From: Cyanidium caldarium
Lineage: Eukaryota > Rhodophyta > Bangiophyceae > Cyanidiales > Cyanidiaceae
Direction of reading: 5' to 3'
Length of the DNA: 64,000 bases
NCBI GenBank assembly: GCA_026184775.1
Contig: JANCYW010000011.1
Location: 186,001-250,000 of the forward strand
Shown: positions 47,001 to 55,328 of the stretch, piece by piece
How positions within the stretch are numbered: the stretch's first letter is position 1
Layout of the letters: the number at the start of each line of letters is the position of its first letter
Made by a program: the position numbers and the translations under genes
Notes under the pieces: model-generated
What the model was told of the DNA's origin: nothing
Database searches by the model: none
The model's input: only the letters and a program-made list of their open reading frames with translations

Positions 47001-48437
47001 GGGAGACAGTGCACGGGGCAGCGTCCAGAGAAACCATGGTGCCGGTTTCGACGTTGTATGGTTACCCGCAACAGCGGCAGCAGCAGCGGGCACGGGCGCG
47101 TCCGTGCATGCCGCCCTGGGAACGGGTGATCGCGAGCCACCCATTCCCCAGCACGCCTGCACGTTGATCAGTGCCACTGCGTGATCGGCAAATACCGCGC
47201 AAGCACACCCGGCCACAGGGCCCTGCATAGCCGTCAGTCGGATCACGCCCGGTGATGTCCAGTGCTCGTGTTCCATTGGCTGCACATTCGCTACGAGGTC
47301 GTCCCTGGCGGCCATCCACGCAGTCGATGGCAGCGGTGGCGTGCTCGTGCCCGCCTCATCGTGCCGCACATGCAACACGATTTGTGGTTGGATCACCACG
47401 GGCGCGTCATCGTCGACAAGAGTGTCGGCAAGACCTTCATCCGCCATGCGGAAAAGTGCCAGCGCCCCGTCGCTATAACCCGCCAGCAGATACACCGAGG
47501 CGCTCGGCAGAGGCGACGAAGCCGGCTCGCACTCCTCCTCACCATCTTCCACGGGCTCGCACGGCGCCTCCAGGAAACAAGCACTGGTGGGAGCGGGCTC
47601 GGCCACCGCGGTGCACCAGCATCCGGGCGTCCCTGGTGGAGGCTGCTCGTCCGCGTCGTGCTCATCCCACGACTCGGTGTCCCAGGCGTCGTTCCAGATA
47701 TTGGAATCGTAGCTGGAGCTGGAGGCATCCGTTTTCGCGCCTGCTGGCAACGGCGGGCGCACAAAGTATCGCGGAGCGGGTGTCGCCTCGGCCGTCCCGA
47801 CGTCACCGCGCCACACGCACACCGCGTATCGCTCCAGCGTGGCGATCCACACTGTCGCACCGCCCGCACCGAAGGAAACACCACCGCAAGCCACCGTCGC
47901 CTGCAGCGAGTCGGCGTCCAGGGCACCTGAATCATCCGAGCGCCCGTTGGCTGCGGCATCCGCATCCGCAACGGGCGACACGGGTGCGTCCCACTCCAGC
48001 AACGGCTCTGCAGCGCGTCGATGCTGCGGATGGCCCATCAAATAACCTCGCAAGCACTCCACCTGCTCCTCCGATAAGCACGACTCCAGTCCCGGCGGGC
48101 GCGTGCGCAACAGCTGGCGTTGATAGGCCACCTCCGTCTCGCCACCTGCGTCGCCATAGGACGGCGCCTGTTGTGGCAACCCGCCTTCCGGTGCCCGACC
48201 TTCTGTCTCAGCGCCACCGAGCCACGCTCGAGCCCGCGTCAACCATCCTCCTCCAGCTAGGGTGAGGCGACGGGCGGTGGCAGATACCTCTTGTTGCCGT
48301 TGGGGTGATCGCTCGCGGCCGCTCTCCGTCGAGTGCCTCCCCACTGCTGTGCAGGCCCCGCAGTGCGCACAGGCCGAGCGACGAGACGCGTGTAAGCCAG
48401 ACACCGGCAACTGCAGACAGGGCTCCATGACACCCAT
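44088..48437 (-). CDS. Large beta-propeller plus alpha-solenoid protein, candidate Nup133-type nucleoporin
   Basis: This 1449-residue protein is the longest in the window. The N-terminal half shows beta-propeller-like strands (VWIATLERYAVCVWRGD, VYLLAGYSDGALALFRM, FALASGHTGHVFLLEW, AVYATDDGRLEVFAV). The C-terminal half is almost wholly helical. An amphipathic stretch (REVATKAISTVSRLLFGGG) near residue 600 resembles the ALPS membrane-curvature sensor of Nup133, which sits in a loop of its propeller. Propeller plus solenoid is typical of Y-complex nucleoporins and of vesicle-coat relatives. No single diagnostic motif was found, so Nup120/160 or a coat-like protein remain possible. Acidic and Ala/Thr-rich insertions are common. 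It may have a 5' extension, but 48437 is a good ATG. Confidence 0.5.
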   Translation of the reverse strand: MGVMEPCLQLPVSGLHASRRSACAHCGACTAVGRHSTESGRERSPQRQQEVSATARRLTLAGGGWLTRARAWLGGAETEGRAPEGGLPQQAPSYGDAGGETEVAYQRQLLRTRPPGLESCLSEEQVECLRGYLMGHPQHRRAAEPLLEWDAPVSPVADADAAANGRSDDSGALDADSLQATVACGGVSFGAGGATVWIATLERYAVCVWRGDVGTAEATPAPRYFVRPPLPAGAKTDASSSSYDSNIWNDAWDTESWDEHDADEQPPPGTPGCWCTAVAEPAPTSACFLEAPCEPVEDGEEECEPASSPLPSASVYLLAGYSDGALALFRMADEGLADTLVDDDAPVVIQPQIVLHVRHDEAGTSTPPLPSTAWMAARDDLVANVQPMEHEHWTSPGVIRLTAMQGPVAGCACAVFADHAVALINVQACWGMGGSRSPVPRAACTDAPVPAAAAAVAGNHTTSKPAPWFLWTLPRALSPVCDALLRCWPAGGDPVDALESLTDAGGASYQLLALTSAPSLAVIRARSDVQRQALREVATKAISTVSRLLFGGGYSEAGMEEPGSAGEATEFAPDGNERAAPHRHMPVTADRLVSKVVHLLPVVAAVDESGHNLPQHASPTIPRSGGYRAICRLQREFDTYASSLTRIELSPPALHSKTPFALASGHTGHVFLLEWSSAMPVPLALLKGPSRRQTSWLWHWDPTGRVHESPPPPQRAEAHLAVYATDDGRLEVFAVSTVCGVECARRNPAHPCSLLHPVVVAMAPPQSMLLPGGLLVTPAGSVFVLSRTLLETAAVDADAAKAPDGMPGEQADPLTELAAVAPLPVSTDAAEVLRSIVCSGADESMVADAIRSALVTDAAESVAARDIACRDLWARASAVAHTLTQCMEEEETGRAVASPTPLSAIATSMGRLLALAYRTAGRAMRTLADDEPAGAQWLLVVLRWQALAALADTYAEMREVLIGDGAAQPLPWRQFRDLFALRIRDAPDRTSIAEPGVSDALMEVTLGRAAVGGRAEEQLKVVSRWFFERCVGDATQWERFALPVEEDIDAATSTATALSSVCTVWDAAHVPVYEQAFLLLHGLFADDWKQPGRARTTGHNGDESCHARSGDVAARDASANARRETLSALVPLLAAFLQRCRVADYEQRSPDTFVTPRASARQRLDRLVYQSICFSRQPELAERLGEAYIRAVQLSAAVDETMETARWPSHAPHHAGGYSVNDWRRVTGACAAARRLRQLLVALGCTALIERVNAHLWLEEFRGGTWSARQSRGLSVPESAAARRDAADDEEISVPAAALYIVVLQGADAAAQELVARWDSLSEMLTADDASAVTAHHLTDIDCQFACTALFRRVAEAIIEEPTALRQWQSALSSEALAALCNMGGVGGGEVAVPMTAADGVDAARSSTRHDALLSVARFIEERCQPLGNSQQRLLRQVVAGLEAVSTEV

Positions 48438-48857
48438 GCAGGCACATGCTCATCAGGACTCCTACCCGAATCGTAACCTCAGTCAGACTGTCGCTCTTTA
48501 TCAACGCCTTCCGGCCCTGCTCACACACAAGCCCCGCTATCGTGCCACCCGACACCAACGGCTCTGCTGCGGCGCTTCTCTCGCGCGTCCACGGCGTTGG
48601 CAGGCGAGTCGGAGGCGCTCGCCACCCCACCGAATTGAGCACGCTCTCTCTCTCGCGCGCGCGCACGAGAAGAGGTCGTCATCCATCCGAGCGGCTAGGG
48701 CCAACCTCGCAGCGAAAGCTCAGTGGCCTCGCTCGGGGCGCCAGCGGCAGCGACCACCGCCCGTCGACGTGAACGCTGCGAGCCACGGTGCACGTCATTC
48801 TGGAGGGCGCCAGCGGCGGCCATCACGGAACACTCGAGTGAGAGCGGGCGCGACTGG
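48438..48857. other. Divergent intergenic region between the nucleoporin-like and RNF10-like genes
   Basis: This 420-bp region contains a CT run passing into a CG run (about 48647-48664). The RNF10-like frame is open back to 48723, but only from a GTG. No other gene was recognised. It probably contains both promoters. Confidence 0.5.
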
Positions 48858-50729
48858 ATGCGCTTGGTGTCAGCTCACCAGGGACGTGCAGCCCATCCGT
48901 TCGCATGGCTGTTGCAGCGAGGAGAGTACGCGCTCGGCTTGCGGGCCTGCCGGGCGACGCGGTTGCGCCACTACTTGGAGCGCCCCGATGAGGTGCCCGA
49001 ATGGGACGACGTGGAGTGTATCGTCAAGTGGGACGTGCCAGCCGCCGATGGCGCTGCCGAGTGGGTGTCCCAGGAGGGGACGGCAGGCACAGCATCACCT
49101 GTGCCACCCGCAGCTACTCACGGCGCGATCGACACCGACCCGATCACGTTGGAGCCGGTGCGGGCGGCCTGCATGACTCGGTGTGGGCACGTGTTCTCGA
49201 TGCTGTCCATCGCCAAGCATCTGGCGATGGGCGCGGAGAACGCCGATGGGTCCGCGGTCGCCTCGCCGTCGTCGCTGTATCAGGGCCGCTGCCCGATATG
49301 CGGCGAGCCGGTGGCGCTGGAGCAACTGAAACCGCTGGTGCACCGGCGGATATGCGGAGCATACGGTCCCGGTGACAGCGTAGAGATGACATTGCTGTGT
49401 CGACCGCGGGATGCCCGCTGCAAAGTGCCGCTGCCCCGACATTTTTCGCTTCGGCGCCTGGCGGACGCGTTGTGGTACGGCGGTGACACGTCCGACATTG
49501 CCGCCCCCCTGACCTGGCATCCGTCGCTGCCTCTTGCGGACGACGGGCTATGTCGGTACTCGCGCGCGGTCATCATTCCAGCGGTCGAGACGCTATACCT
49601 GCGGCAACGACAGGAGGAGGAGATGCTGGAACAAGTCACCGAGGACTCCTCCCTGTATTTGGTGTTTGAGATTGTGCGCTCGTGTCTGGCGCCCAGTCTC
49701 GCCGCCCTGCGCCACCTGGCCACCGAGGTGTTCCCCGCTGGAGATGCCCTGGAGGAGGATGCTCCACAGCGGCAAATGCGAATGGCAGCCGCCGACACTG
49801 TGGCGCTGTATCAGGCGGCCGACGGACGACCGATATTCTTGCATCCGCTCAACTTTCGGTGCCTGCTGCGGGAGTACGGCTCGGTGGAGCGATTCCCGGA
49901 CATGCTTCACGGTGTCGTCGTGGAGTGCGAGCCGCGGCGCAACTGGAAACTCAAGGCCGATTCGGGCAGCGCGCTGCCGCCCGGTCGCAATGGCACCAGT
50001 CGGGGCGCTGGTGAGGCACGCACCGGCTACGGCTTTTTAGCACACTTGCCCACCGGGTGCAGCTTTACCTTTTGCGAGCTGGATTTGCGCGAGTACCTGT
50101 CGCGCGACACATATCTGGCGTTCCGGCCGGAGTTGCAAGCGCGCGTTCGGGCGCGTCGACAACGCGAGCCGCAACATGGTGGTGTCCACCGGGCGACCGC
50201 CGCACGCCGCCAACACGACGAGGCGCATCGGTCGGGCAACGATGCACTGCCCGCTGCATCACGGCGTCGGCCACGTGCGTCGGTCCGCAACGCGCATTCA
50301 TTGTCGCGCAGTTTGCGCGAAGACTTTGAGGACGAACGCCAGCGCATTCTGGAGGCGCACGGCGGTGCGGAGCGCTTCTATCGCAGAGCGGGCGGCATCG
50401 ATCCGTACGAGGCGGCCGGCGGTGCGCTTTGCACTCATCAGCCGGTCACGCCGTCCGCGCGCCCGCGTGAATGGCCATCGCTGGGGGCTGCCTCGACGAC
50501 AACATCGGAAACGATCGCCGAGCCCGACACACCATCGGCGGAGGGCATGGCGACACCGGTGCCGCCGCCCGCGAGTTACGCCAACGTAACGCAGGTGGTG
50601 GGCGGCTACTTCCCCGAACTGCTGCGGCAAGCCGAGACGCCGCCGAAGCGAAGTCTTTCGGCCGCGTGGTCCACGCGACACCACGACAAGCTGGCCGAGG
50701 AAAATCACCGACCCCATCGAGACGGGTAG
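48858..50729 (+). CDS. RNF10/MAG2-like protein with a half-lost RING
   Basis: This 623-residue protein matches RNF10 outside the RING. W-x-V-x-I-V-x-W before the domain corresponds to the NWDFVEQVRI block. LHPLNFRCLLREYGSVERFP lies near residue 325. FLAHLPTGCSFTFCELDL near 395 corresponds to YLSHLPLTCEFSICEL. RNF10 is a ubiquitin ligase acting on 40S proteins after ribosome stalling. Here the RING (about 92-160) reads DPITLEPV...TRCGHVFS...GRCPICGEPV. The first C-x2-C and the middle Cys pair are absent, leaving only the C, H and final C-x2-C of one zinc site, a state like SP-RING or U-box domains. The C-terminal third is disordered and ends with a conserved-looking helix (SYANVTQVVGGYFPELL). 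Confidence 0.82.
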   Translation: MRLVSAHQGRAAHPFAWLLQRGEYALGLRACRATRLRHYLERPDEVPEWDDVECIVKWDVPAADGAAEWVSQEGTAGTASPVPPAATHGAIDTDPITLEPVRAACMTRCGHVFSMLSIAKHLAMGAENADGSAVASPSSLYQGRCPICGEPVALEQLKPLVHRRICGAYGPGDSVEMTLLCRPRDARCKVPLPRHFSLRRLADALWYGGDTSDIAAPLTWHPSLPLADDGLCRYSRAVIIPAVETLYLRQRQEEEMLEQVTEDSSLYLVFEIVRSCLAPSLAALRHLATEVFPAGDALEEDAPQRQMRMAAADTVALYQAADGRPIFLHPLNFRCLLREYGSVERFPDMLHGVVVECEPRRNWKLKADSGSALPPGRNGTSRGAGEARTGYGFLAHLPTGCSFTFCELDLREYLSRDTYLAFRPELQARVRARRQREPQHGGVHRATAARRQHDEAHRSGNDALPAASRRRPRASVRNAHSLSRSLREDFEDERQRILEAHGGAERFYRRAGGIDPYEAAGGALCTHQPVTPSARPREWPSLGAASTTTSETIAEPDTPSAEGMATPVPPPASYANVTQVVGGYFPELLRQAETPPKRSLSAAWSTRHHDKLAEENHRPHRDG

Positions 50730-50742
50730 CGTCGGGCCACCC

Positions 50743-51480
50743 TCATTCCAGGGCGGCCGCCCCGACCGCTTCTCTCGGAGTGTCGGTGCATCCCTCCCGC
50801 CACCGCTGGGAATCGAAAGAGTAGAGGCGCGTGGCCACATCGTGCACCGCCCACGCAAACGCCTCACTGACGCCCTGCCCGGTGTATGCGCTGCACCGAT
50901 AAATGCGCCAATGCCGGTTGCCGTGCCCGCTCGGTGCAACTCGCTGCGTCTCTATCCGATCCGCACCCGCCGGCCCATGCACCGCCTCCAACGCCTCCCC
51001 ATCTGCCTCGCTCACCTGCCGCCAGCGCGTTGCCATTCCCAGCGCCACAGCCACCTCTCCGAGTTGCATACATCCCGGCACGTCGCCCTTGTTGGCCAAC
51101 ACCAACAACGTAACGCCGCGCAACCGCCCCTCGGCCAGCACCGCCGCCAGTTCCGTACCCGCCTCGCTCCCCAGCCGTCCCTCGTCAGCCGCGTCCACCA
51201 CCCATATCACCGCGTCAGTCTCCTCAAAGTAGTTCTTCCAGTACGCCCGTATGCTGCGCTGCCCGCCCACATCCCACAGGTTGATGCGGTACCCGCGCGG
51301 GTGCACCCAGGTGCGCACCTGGAGGCCGAGCGTCGGCGCTGCCGCCCGCACCTCCTCCTCCGACGCGCCCAACAGCCGCCGCAACACCGTCGTCTTGCCC
51401 GCATTATCCAAACCTATCAACAGAAAGCGCAGCTCCTGCTCTTTTCGTCGCGCCTTGCGCAGTATGCTGAGAAAGCCCAT
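50743..51480 (-). CDS. ARL2: ARL2-type small GTPase
   Basis: This 245-residue Arf-like GTPase opens MGFLSILRKARRKEQELRFLLIGLDNAGKT, very close to human ARL2. It continues with the WDVGGQRSIRAYWKNYFEETDAVIWVVD switch II region and NKGD (fourth G motif). ARL2 controls tubulin folding cofactors and mitochondrial or prenyl-protein traffic. Gly2 is present, but ARL2 proteins are poorly myristoylated. The protein is about 60 residues longer than usual. One insert of about 35-40 residues lies between NKGD and the SAYTGQG motif, and there is a short C-terminal extension. The 3' end is only 13 bp from the convergent RNF10-like stop. Confidence 0.93.
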   Translation of the reverse strand: MGFLSILRKARRKEQELRFLLIGLDNAGKTTVLRRLLGASEEEVRAAAPTLGLQVRTWVHPRGYRINLWDVGGQRSIRAYWKNYFEETDAVIWVVDAADEGRLGSEAGTELAAVLAEGRLRGVTLLVLANKGDVPGCMQLGEVAVALGMATRWRQVSEADGEALEAVHGPAGADRIETQRVAPSGHGNRHWRIYRCSAYTGQGVSEAFAWAVHDVATRLYSFDSQRWREGCTDTPREAVGAAALE

Positions 51481-51515
51481 AGCAGGCACACGCGGAGAGG
51501 AGGTACCGATGCGCG

Positions 51516-51550
51516 GGTGTGTGTGTGTGTGTGCGTGCGTGCGGGTGTGC
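51516..51550. repeat. GT-rich microsatellite between ARL2 and IWS1
   Basis: An alternating GTGTGTGTGCGTGCGTGCGGGTGTG tract lies in the 207-bp divergent spacer, similar in kind to the tract upstream of the USP gene. Confidence 0.85.
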
Positions 51551-51687
51551 GAGAGACCCGACCGACGGGGCGGTGTGCCATCGCATTTCGCGCGCGCCCC
51601 AGAGCGGCATCGGCGGGCGTCGATGGACGGGATCATCGAGGGTTTCGGTGGGGACCCCTGCAGACGACCGAGGACGTCTTCCACTTC

Positions 51688-53019
51688 ATGGAGCCTGAGA
51701 CAAGAGTGGATGCGACCAAAGCGGCGTTGGAGGACATCTTCGGGTCGGATGAGGAAGAGGAGGTGGAGGGGGTGCCACGAAGACCGGTCGAGTCGGTCAC
51801 CGAGGGGGAGGAGCGCGGGGAGCGCGGAGAGGGGCACTCAGCAGCAGCAGCAGCAGCAGCAGCACCGCCCTCTCCATCGGCTGGCGACGAGGCCGCGTCG
51901 GCACCTCCGCAACAACTTTTGGACGACTTTATTGATGACGCCGAGGCGGATTTATCGTTGCTGAAGGAGGATCCCGACGACGTCATCCGCACCGAGGGCG
52001 GTTTCGCGTCGGACGCGTCCGACGGGGCACAGGGCACATCACGGCCGCTGACCGAATTCGACCGCACCCTGCGCAGTTTGCAGCAGCGGCGACGACGGCA
52101 AGAGTTGACGCCGATGGAACGAGAACGGGTGGCGGCGCGACTGCTGAAACGCATGCGCGCTGCCGTCGACGCAGATATCGTGTCGATGCGCCTCGGTCGG
52201 CCGGCGCTCTCCAAGCTGCGCATGCTGCACGACGCGGAGACCGGGCTGCGCCGCAAAGAGTTGCGGGCGCCGCTGGTGCGCCAGGGCCTGCTGGGGGTGC
52301 TGCGGCGCTGGCTGGATCCGCTACCCAACGGCGCGCCGCCGTCGATCGATGTGCGCTCTCGGGTGTTGGACTGGCTGGCGGTGTTCGATCCGCGCGCCCG
52401 CGACGACGAAGACGACATGGATGAGGCGGAGGATGCCGACGAGGCCGGCGCCAAGGCGCTGGCGGTGGCCGCGGGTCGACGTTCGCGCGGCGCCTCCGCC
52501 AAGGAGTGGGAGATGGCGCTGCTGGCATCGGGCATCGGTCGCTGCGTCCACTACTACAAGCTATACGATCCCGATCCGGAGTGTCAGCGCAAAGCGGACC
52601 GCCTGGTGCGGCGATGGGTGTCGTTGGTGCTGCGACAGGATACCAACTACAGCGATGCGCTGCGCGAGCGTTATCAGCAAGTGGCCACCGCTTCAGCTCG
52701 AGTCGGTGGGCGGCAAGAGCGCAACGTTCCCGCAGCGGCCGCCGCTGCCGATTCCACCGCGACCGGATCCCGCCCGTCCTCGCTCGCACCACCGTCACTG
52801 CCGGCCTCGCTCTCCGCGGCGGTTCCCGAGCGCGTCGATGTCACGTGGACGCGCATGCCGGTCGCCGAAGAGCTGCCGGCGGTGCCGCGAGCCAAGTCGG
52901 CGCGCGACCGCCACATGGATCGGCACCTCAAGCGGTTGCGCGAGGGCACCACCAGCGCTGGCATGGCCGCCGAGCGCGCCGTATCGGTCTCGCGTAGCAG
53001 CCAGGATCCGGGGTTGTGA
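51688..53019 (+). CDS. IWS1: IWS1/SPN1 transcription elongation factor
   Basis: This 443-residue nuclear protein binds SPT6 and RNA polymerase II during elongation. The N-terminal 130 residues are acidic and disordered (EEEEVEG and a poly-Ala run from GCA repeats at about 51839-51863). The TFIIS N-terminal-like (LW) domain lies at about 140-320. ARLLKRMRAAVDAD is followed by GRPALSKLRML, LRAPLVRQGLLGVLRRWLDPLPNG, SGIGRCVHYY and VRRWVSLVLRQDTNYSD, all in the IWS1 order. An acidic DDEDDMDEAEDADEA insert interrupts the domain. The end is basic. The ATG at 51688 begins the acidic region; frames upstream overlap ARL2 antisense and are not conserved. Confidence 0.92.
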   Translation: MEPETRVDATKAALEDIFGSDEEEEVEGVPRRPVESVTEGEERGERGEGHSAAAAAAAAPPSPSAGDEAASAPPQQLLDDFIDDAEADLSLLKEDPDDVIRTEGGFASDASDGAQGTSRPLTEFDRTLRSLQQRRRRQELTPMERERVAARLLKRMRAAVDADIVSMRLGRPALSKLRMLHDAETGLRRKELRAPLVRQGLLGVLRRWLDPLPNGAPPSIDVRSRVLDWLAVFDPRARDDEDDMDEAEDADEAGAKALAVAAGRRSRGASAKEWEMALLASGIGRCVHYYKLYDPDPECQRKADRLVRRWVSLVLRQDTNYSDALRERYQQVATASARVGGRQERNVPAAAAAADSTATGSRPSSLAPPSLPASLSAAVPERVDVTWTRMPVAEELPAVPRAKSARDRHMDRHLKRLREGTTSAGMAAERAVSVSRSSQDPGL

Positions 53020-53098
53020 ACGTGTGCGCTGCGATGTACCGTGACACTTTACAGGAATCGCCGTATCACTCGTGGTGATGCACCACGCTTGTGACCCT

Positions 53099-55057
53099 TC
53101 AAGACGCGGACGCCGTCTCCGCCGCGGCAGCGACGGACGTCGCCACTGCCTCCGGCCCCCTCGTCTCCCTGGTCTCCTCTCCCGCTTCCCGTTGCAAACG
53201 CTCCACCGCCTCATCCAACATCGGTCGACAATCCACCCGCGCCTGCAACCGCATGCACGTGAGGAACGCACCACTGAGCCGCCGATGCAGCGAGTACGCC
53301 TCGCGCGGCGGCGGACACAACCGATGCTCCAACATCACCCGCCCGAAACGCGCCGTCCGCGCCGCAATATCGCTGTCTGCAAAGTCGTACCACTGTCCTG
53401 GCGACTGACTGAACGGCTCGCCCACCACAAACGACGCCGCGCAGTGCGCATCGAGCATCACCCGCGACTCGTCACCGGTGAGGAACCCGAGCCGCTGCGA
53501 GTAGTGCAGCACCGCATCGCGGTCGCGCTCCGCACACGCCAACACCAGTCGCAGGTAATCGCGCACAAATGCCGGCGAGTACTCCCGCGCCGCCCCGAAA
53601 TCCAACAGATGCAGCGTGTCGGTCGCGGCATCGTATAAAAAGTTGCTGAAATTGGGGTCGGTCTGCATGAATCGCACCTCGAACAACTCTTTCAGGGTCA
53701 GGCGTAGAATGCGCGCCGCAAGAGCGTGGCGCTGCGCGGCCGGCACGCCGTCCTGCATCACCCGGTCCAGCGGCACGCCCTGCACCCACTCGGTGGTGAG
53801 CACGTTGCGGGTGGACAGTTCGCGTACCACCCGCGGCACATTGACGTGGCCGTGGTCGAAACCGCGAAAGGCGGCGGCGAAGCGCATCTGATTGGCCGCC
53901 TCCAGCTCGTAGTCGCATTCACGCAACAGCTCCTCACGCGCCACCCGCATCAACTCGTCGACGTACAGGCCGCGCGGCAGGACGTGCGTGTAGGTGATCA
54001 GTCGCTTCAGGTTGAGCAAGTCGGATTCGATGGAGCGCGCCACCCCCGGATACTGCACTTTCATAGCCACCCATCCGCTGCCGCCGCCACTCGACTCAGG
54101 CAGGCGCGCGCGATGCACTTGGCCGATGCTGGCGGCGGCCACTGGCTGATACTCAAAATCGCGCACGCGTTGTTGTTGCCAGTCGGGGCCGAGTTCGCGG
54201 CGCAGCACCGCCTCTAATTGTCGTCGCGGCATAAAGTCGGCGCTCTGGCGCACGCGCTCTAGGGCACGCAGCACAGCCGGCGGTAGAGTGCGTTCGTCCT
54301 GAATGGAGAGCATCTGGCCGACTTTGAGCGCCGCGCCGCGCATGCGACACAGGGTGCGGGCGAGACGTTCGGCGTTCTCCTCGCTCAGCAGCGACGCCTG
54401 CAACGACGGCTTGTCGGCAGCGGTCGCACCCAGTATGGATGCTTTGGCAGCGTTGTAGGCGATGCCCAGCGCCAGCCCGCCGAAACCCATCATACGGCCC
54501 AGGGGTGTGGCCGGCACCCGTCGTGCCCTCCCGAAGCGAGAATCGGTGACAGAGCCAGACGCATCGGGGGCGTCCTCGGAAGGACGGTCGACGGGAGGCA
54601 GAGCGTCGATAGAGGCAGTCGCCGGCGCGCCGGTGAGCAAGTCGGGATCTTTAGGCGACGCCGGGGCGTCCGGTCGCTCTGGCGGCATATCCCGCAGCGT
54701 CACTGGTTCCGCTTGCACTGCGGCCTGTTTCCCCTCCCGGCTCGCTCCATTGCCAGTGCTCGGCGTCAAAGTCTCCCCCGCCTCAGAAGCGACCCCACGC
54801 TCCGGCTTTGCCCCGTTCACCGGTCGCACTGTCTGACCGCCGGTCACTCGAATGGCCACCGACTGCGCCAGTCGCTGCAACGCCCCGGCGCTCAGCGCGC
54901 TGGACACAGTGCCCGCCGCGGCCTCCACAGGGGACGAGCCGCCGCCCCACCGTCCCACGGTGGTCACACCCCATACCTTGGCCGCACCCACAAACACCCG
55001 CAGCCAGTCCGCACTCACCGCCACACCAGCTGCATTGGGCGGACGCACGCCACCCAT
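53099..55057 (-). CDS. COQ8: COQ8/ADCK3 atypical kinase-like ATPase for coenzyme Q synthesis
   Basis: This 652-residue UbiB-family protein has the KxGQ helix (ALKVGQMLSIQDE) near residue 245, then VRQSADFMPRRQL. The Ala-rich loop AAASIGQVH lies near 306. VAMKVQYPGV, LRECDYELEAANQMRF, RFMQTDPNFSNF and LLDFGAAREY follow in the order of human COQ8A. COQ8 supports assembly and lipid extraction for the CoQ biosynthetic complex on the matrix side of the mitochondrial inner membrane. The N-terminal 190 residues are a variable region with a weak hydrophobic stretch. Plant and algal plastids carry other ABC1 kinases, but the QSADFMP block and the C-terminal SLHRRLSGAFLTCMRL point to COQ8. All catalytic features are intact. 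Confidence 0.93.
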   Translation of the reverse strand: MGGVRPPNAAGVAVSADWLRVFVGAAKVWGVTTVGRWGGGSSPVEAAAGTVSSALSAGALQRLAQSVAIRVTGGQTVRPVNGAKPERGVASEAGETLTPSTGNGASREGKQAAVQAEPVTLRDMPPERPDAPASPKDPDLLTGAPATASIDALPPVDRPSEDAPDASGSVTDSRFGRARRVPATPLGRMMGFGGLALGIAYNAAKASILGATAADKPSLQASLLSEENAERLARTLCRMRGAALKVGQMLSIQDERTLPPAVLRALERVRQSADFMPRRQLEAVLRRELGPDWQQQRVRDFEYQPVAAASIGQVHRARLPESSGGGSGWVAMKVQYPGVARSIESDLLNLKRLITYTHVLPRGLYVDELMRVAREELLRECDYELEAANQMRFAAAFRGFDHGHVNVPRVVRELSTRNVLTTEWVQGVPLDRVMQDGVPAAQRHALAARILRLTLKELFEVRFMQTDPNFSNFLYDAATDTLHLLDFGAAREYSPAFVRDYLRLVLACAERDRDAVLHYSQRLGFLTGDESRVMLDAHCAASFVVGEPFSQSPGQWYDFADSDIAARTARFGRVMLEHRLCPPPREAYSLHRRLSGAFLTCMRLQARVDCRPMLDEAVERLQREAGEETRETRGPEAVATSVAAAAETASAS

Positions 55058-55328
55058 AACTGCGTGCCCCAGACGGTAGGGCGACGGTTCACCGCAGAGG
55101 AGAGCGTGCCGATCGGAGGTGCCGTCCCCACCGGATCGATCGGTGCAGCGGGCGCGCGCGCGACCCTTTCGGTGGCCGGTGCGGGAGGCGCGCGGGAGGG
55201 AACGTGGAGGTCGGGTGTCGCCCGCCGCAAAACCACCTCAAAGAGGCGCATCGGCTGCAGTTGGATTGCCGCAGAAAATTCGCCCTCTATGTATAGTCAC
55301 CGATTGTAAGTCCTTCCTCTCCCGATTT

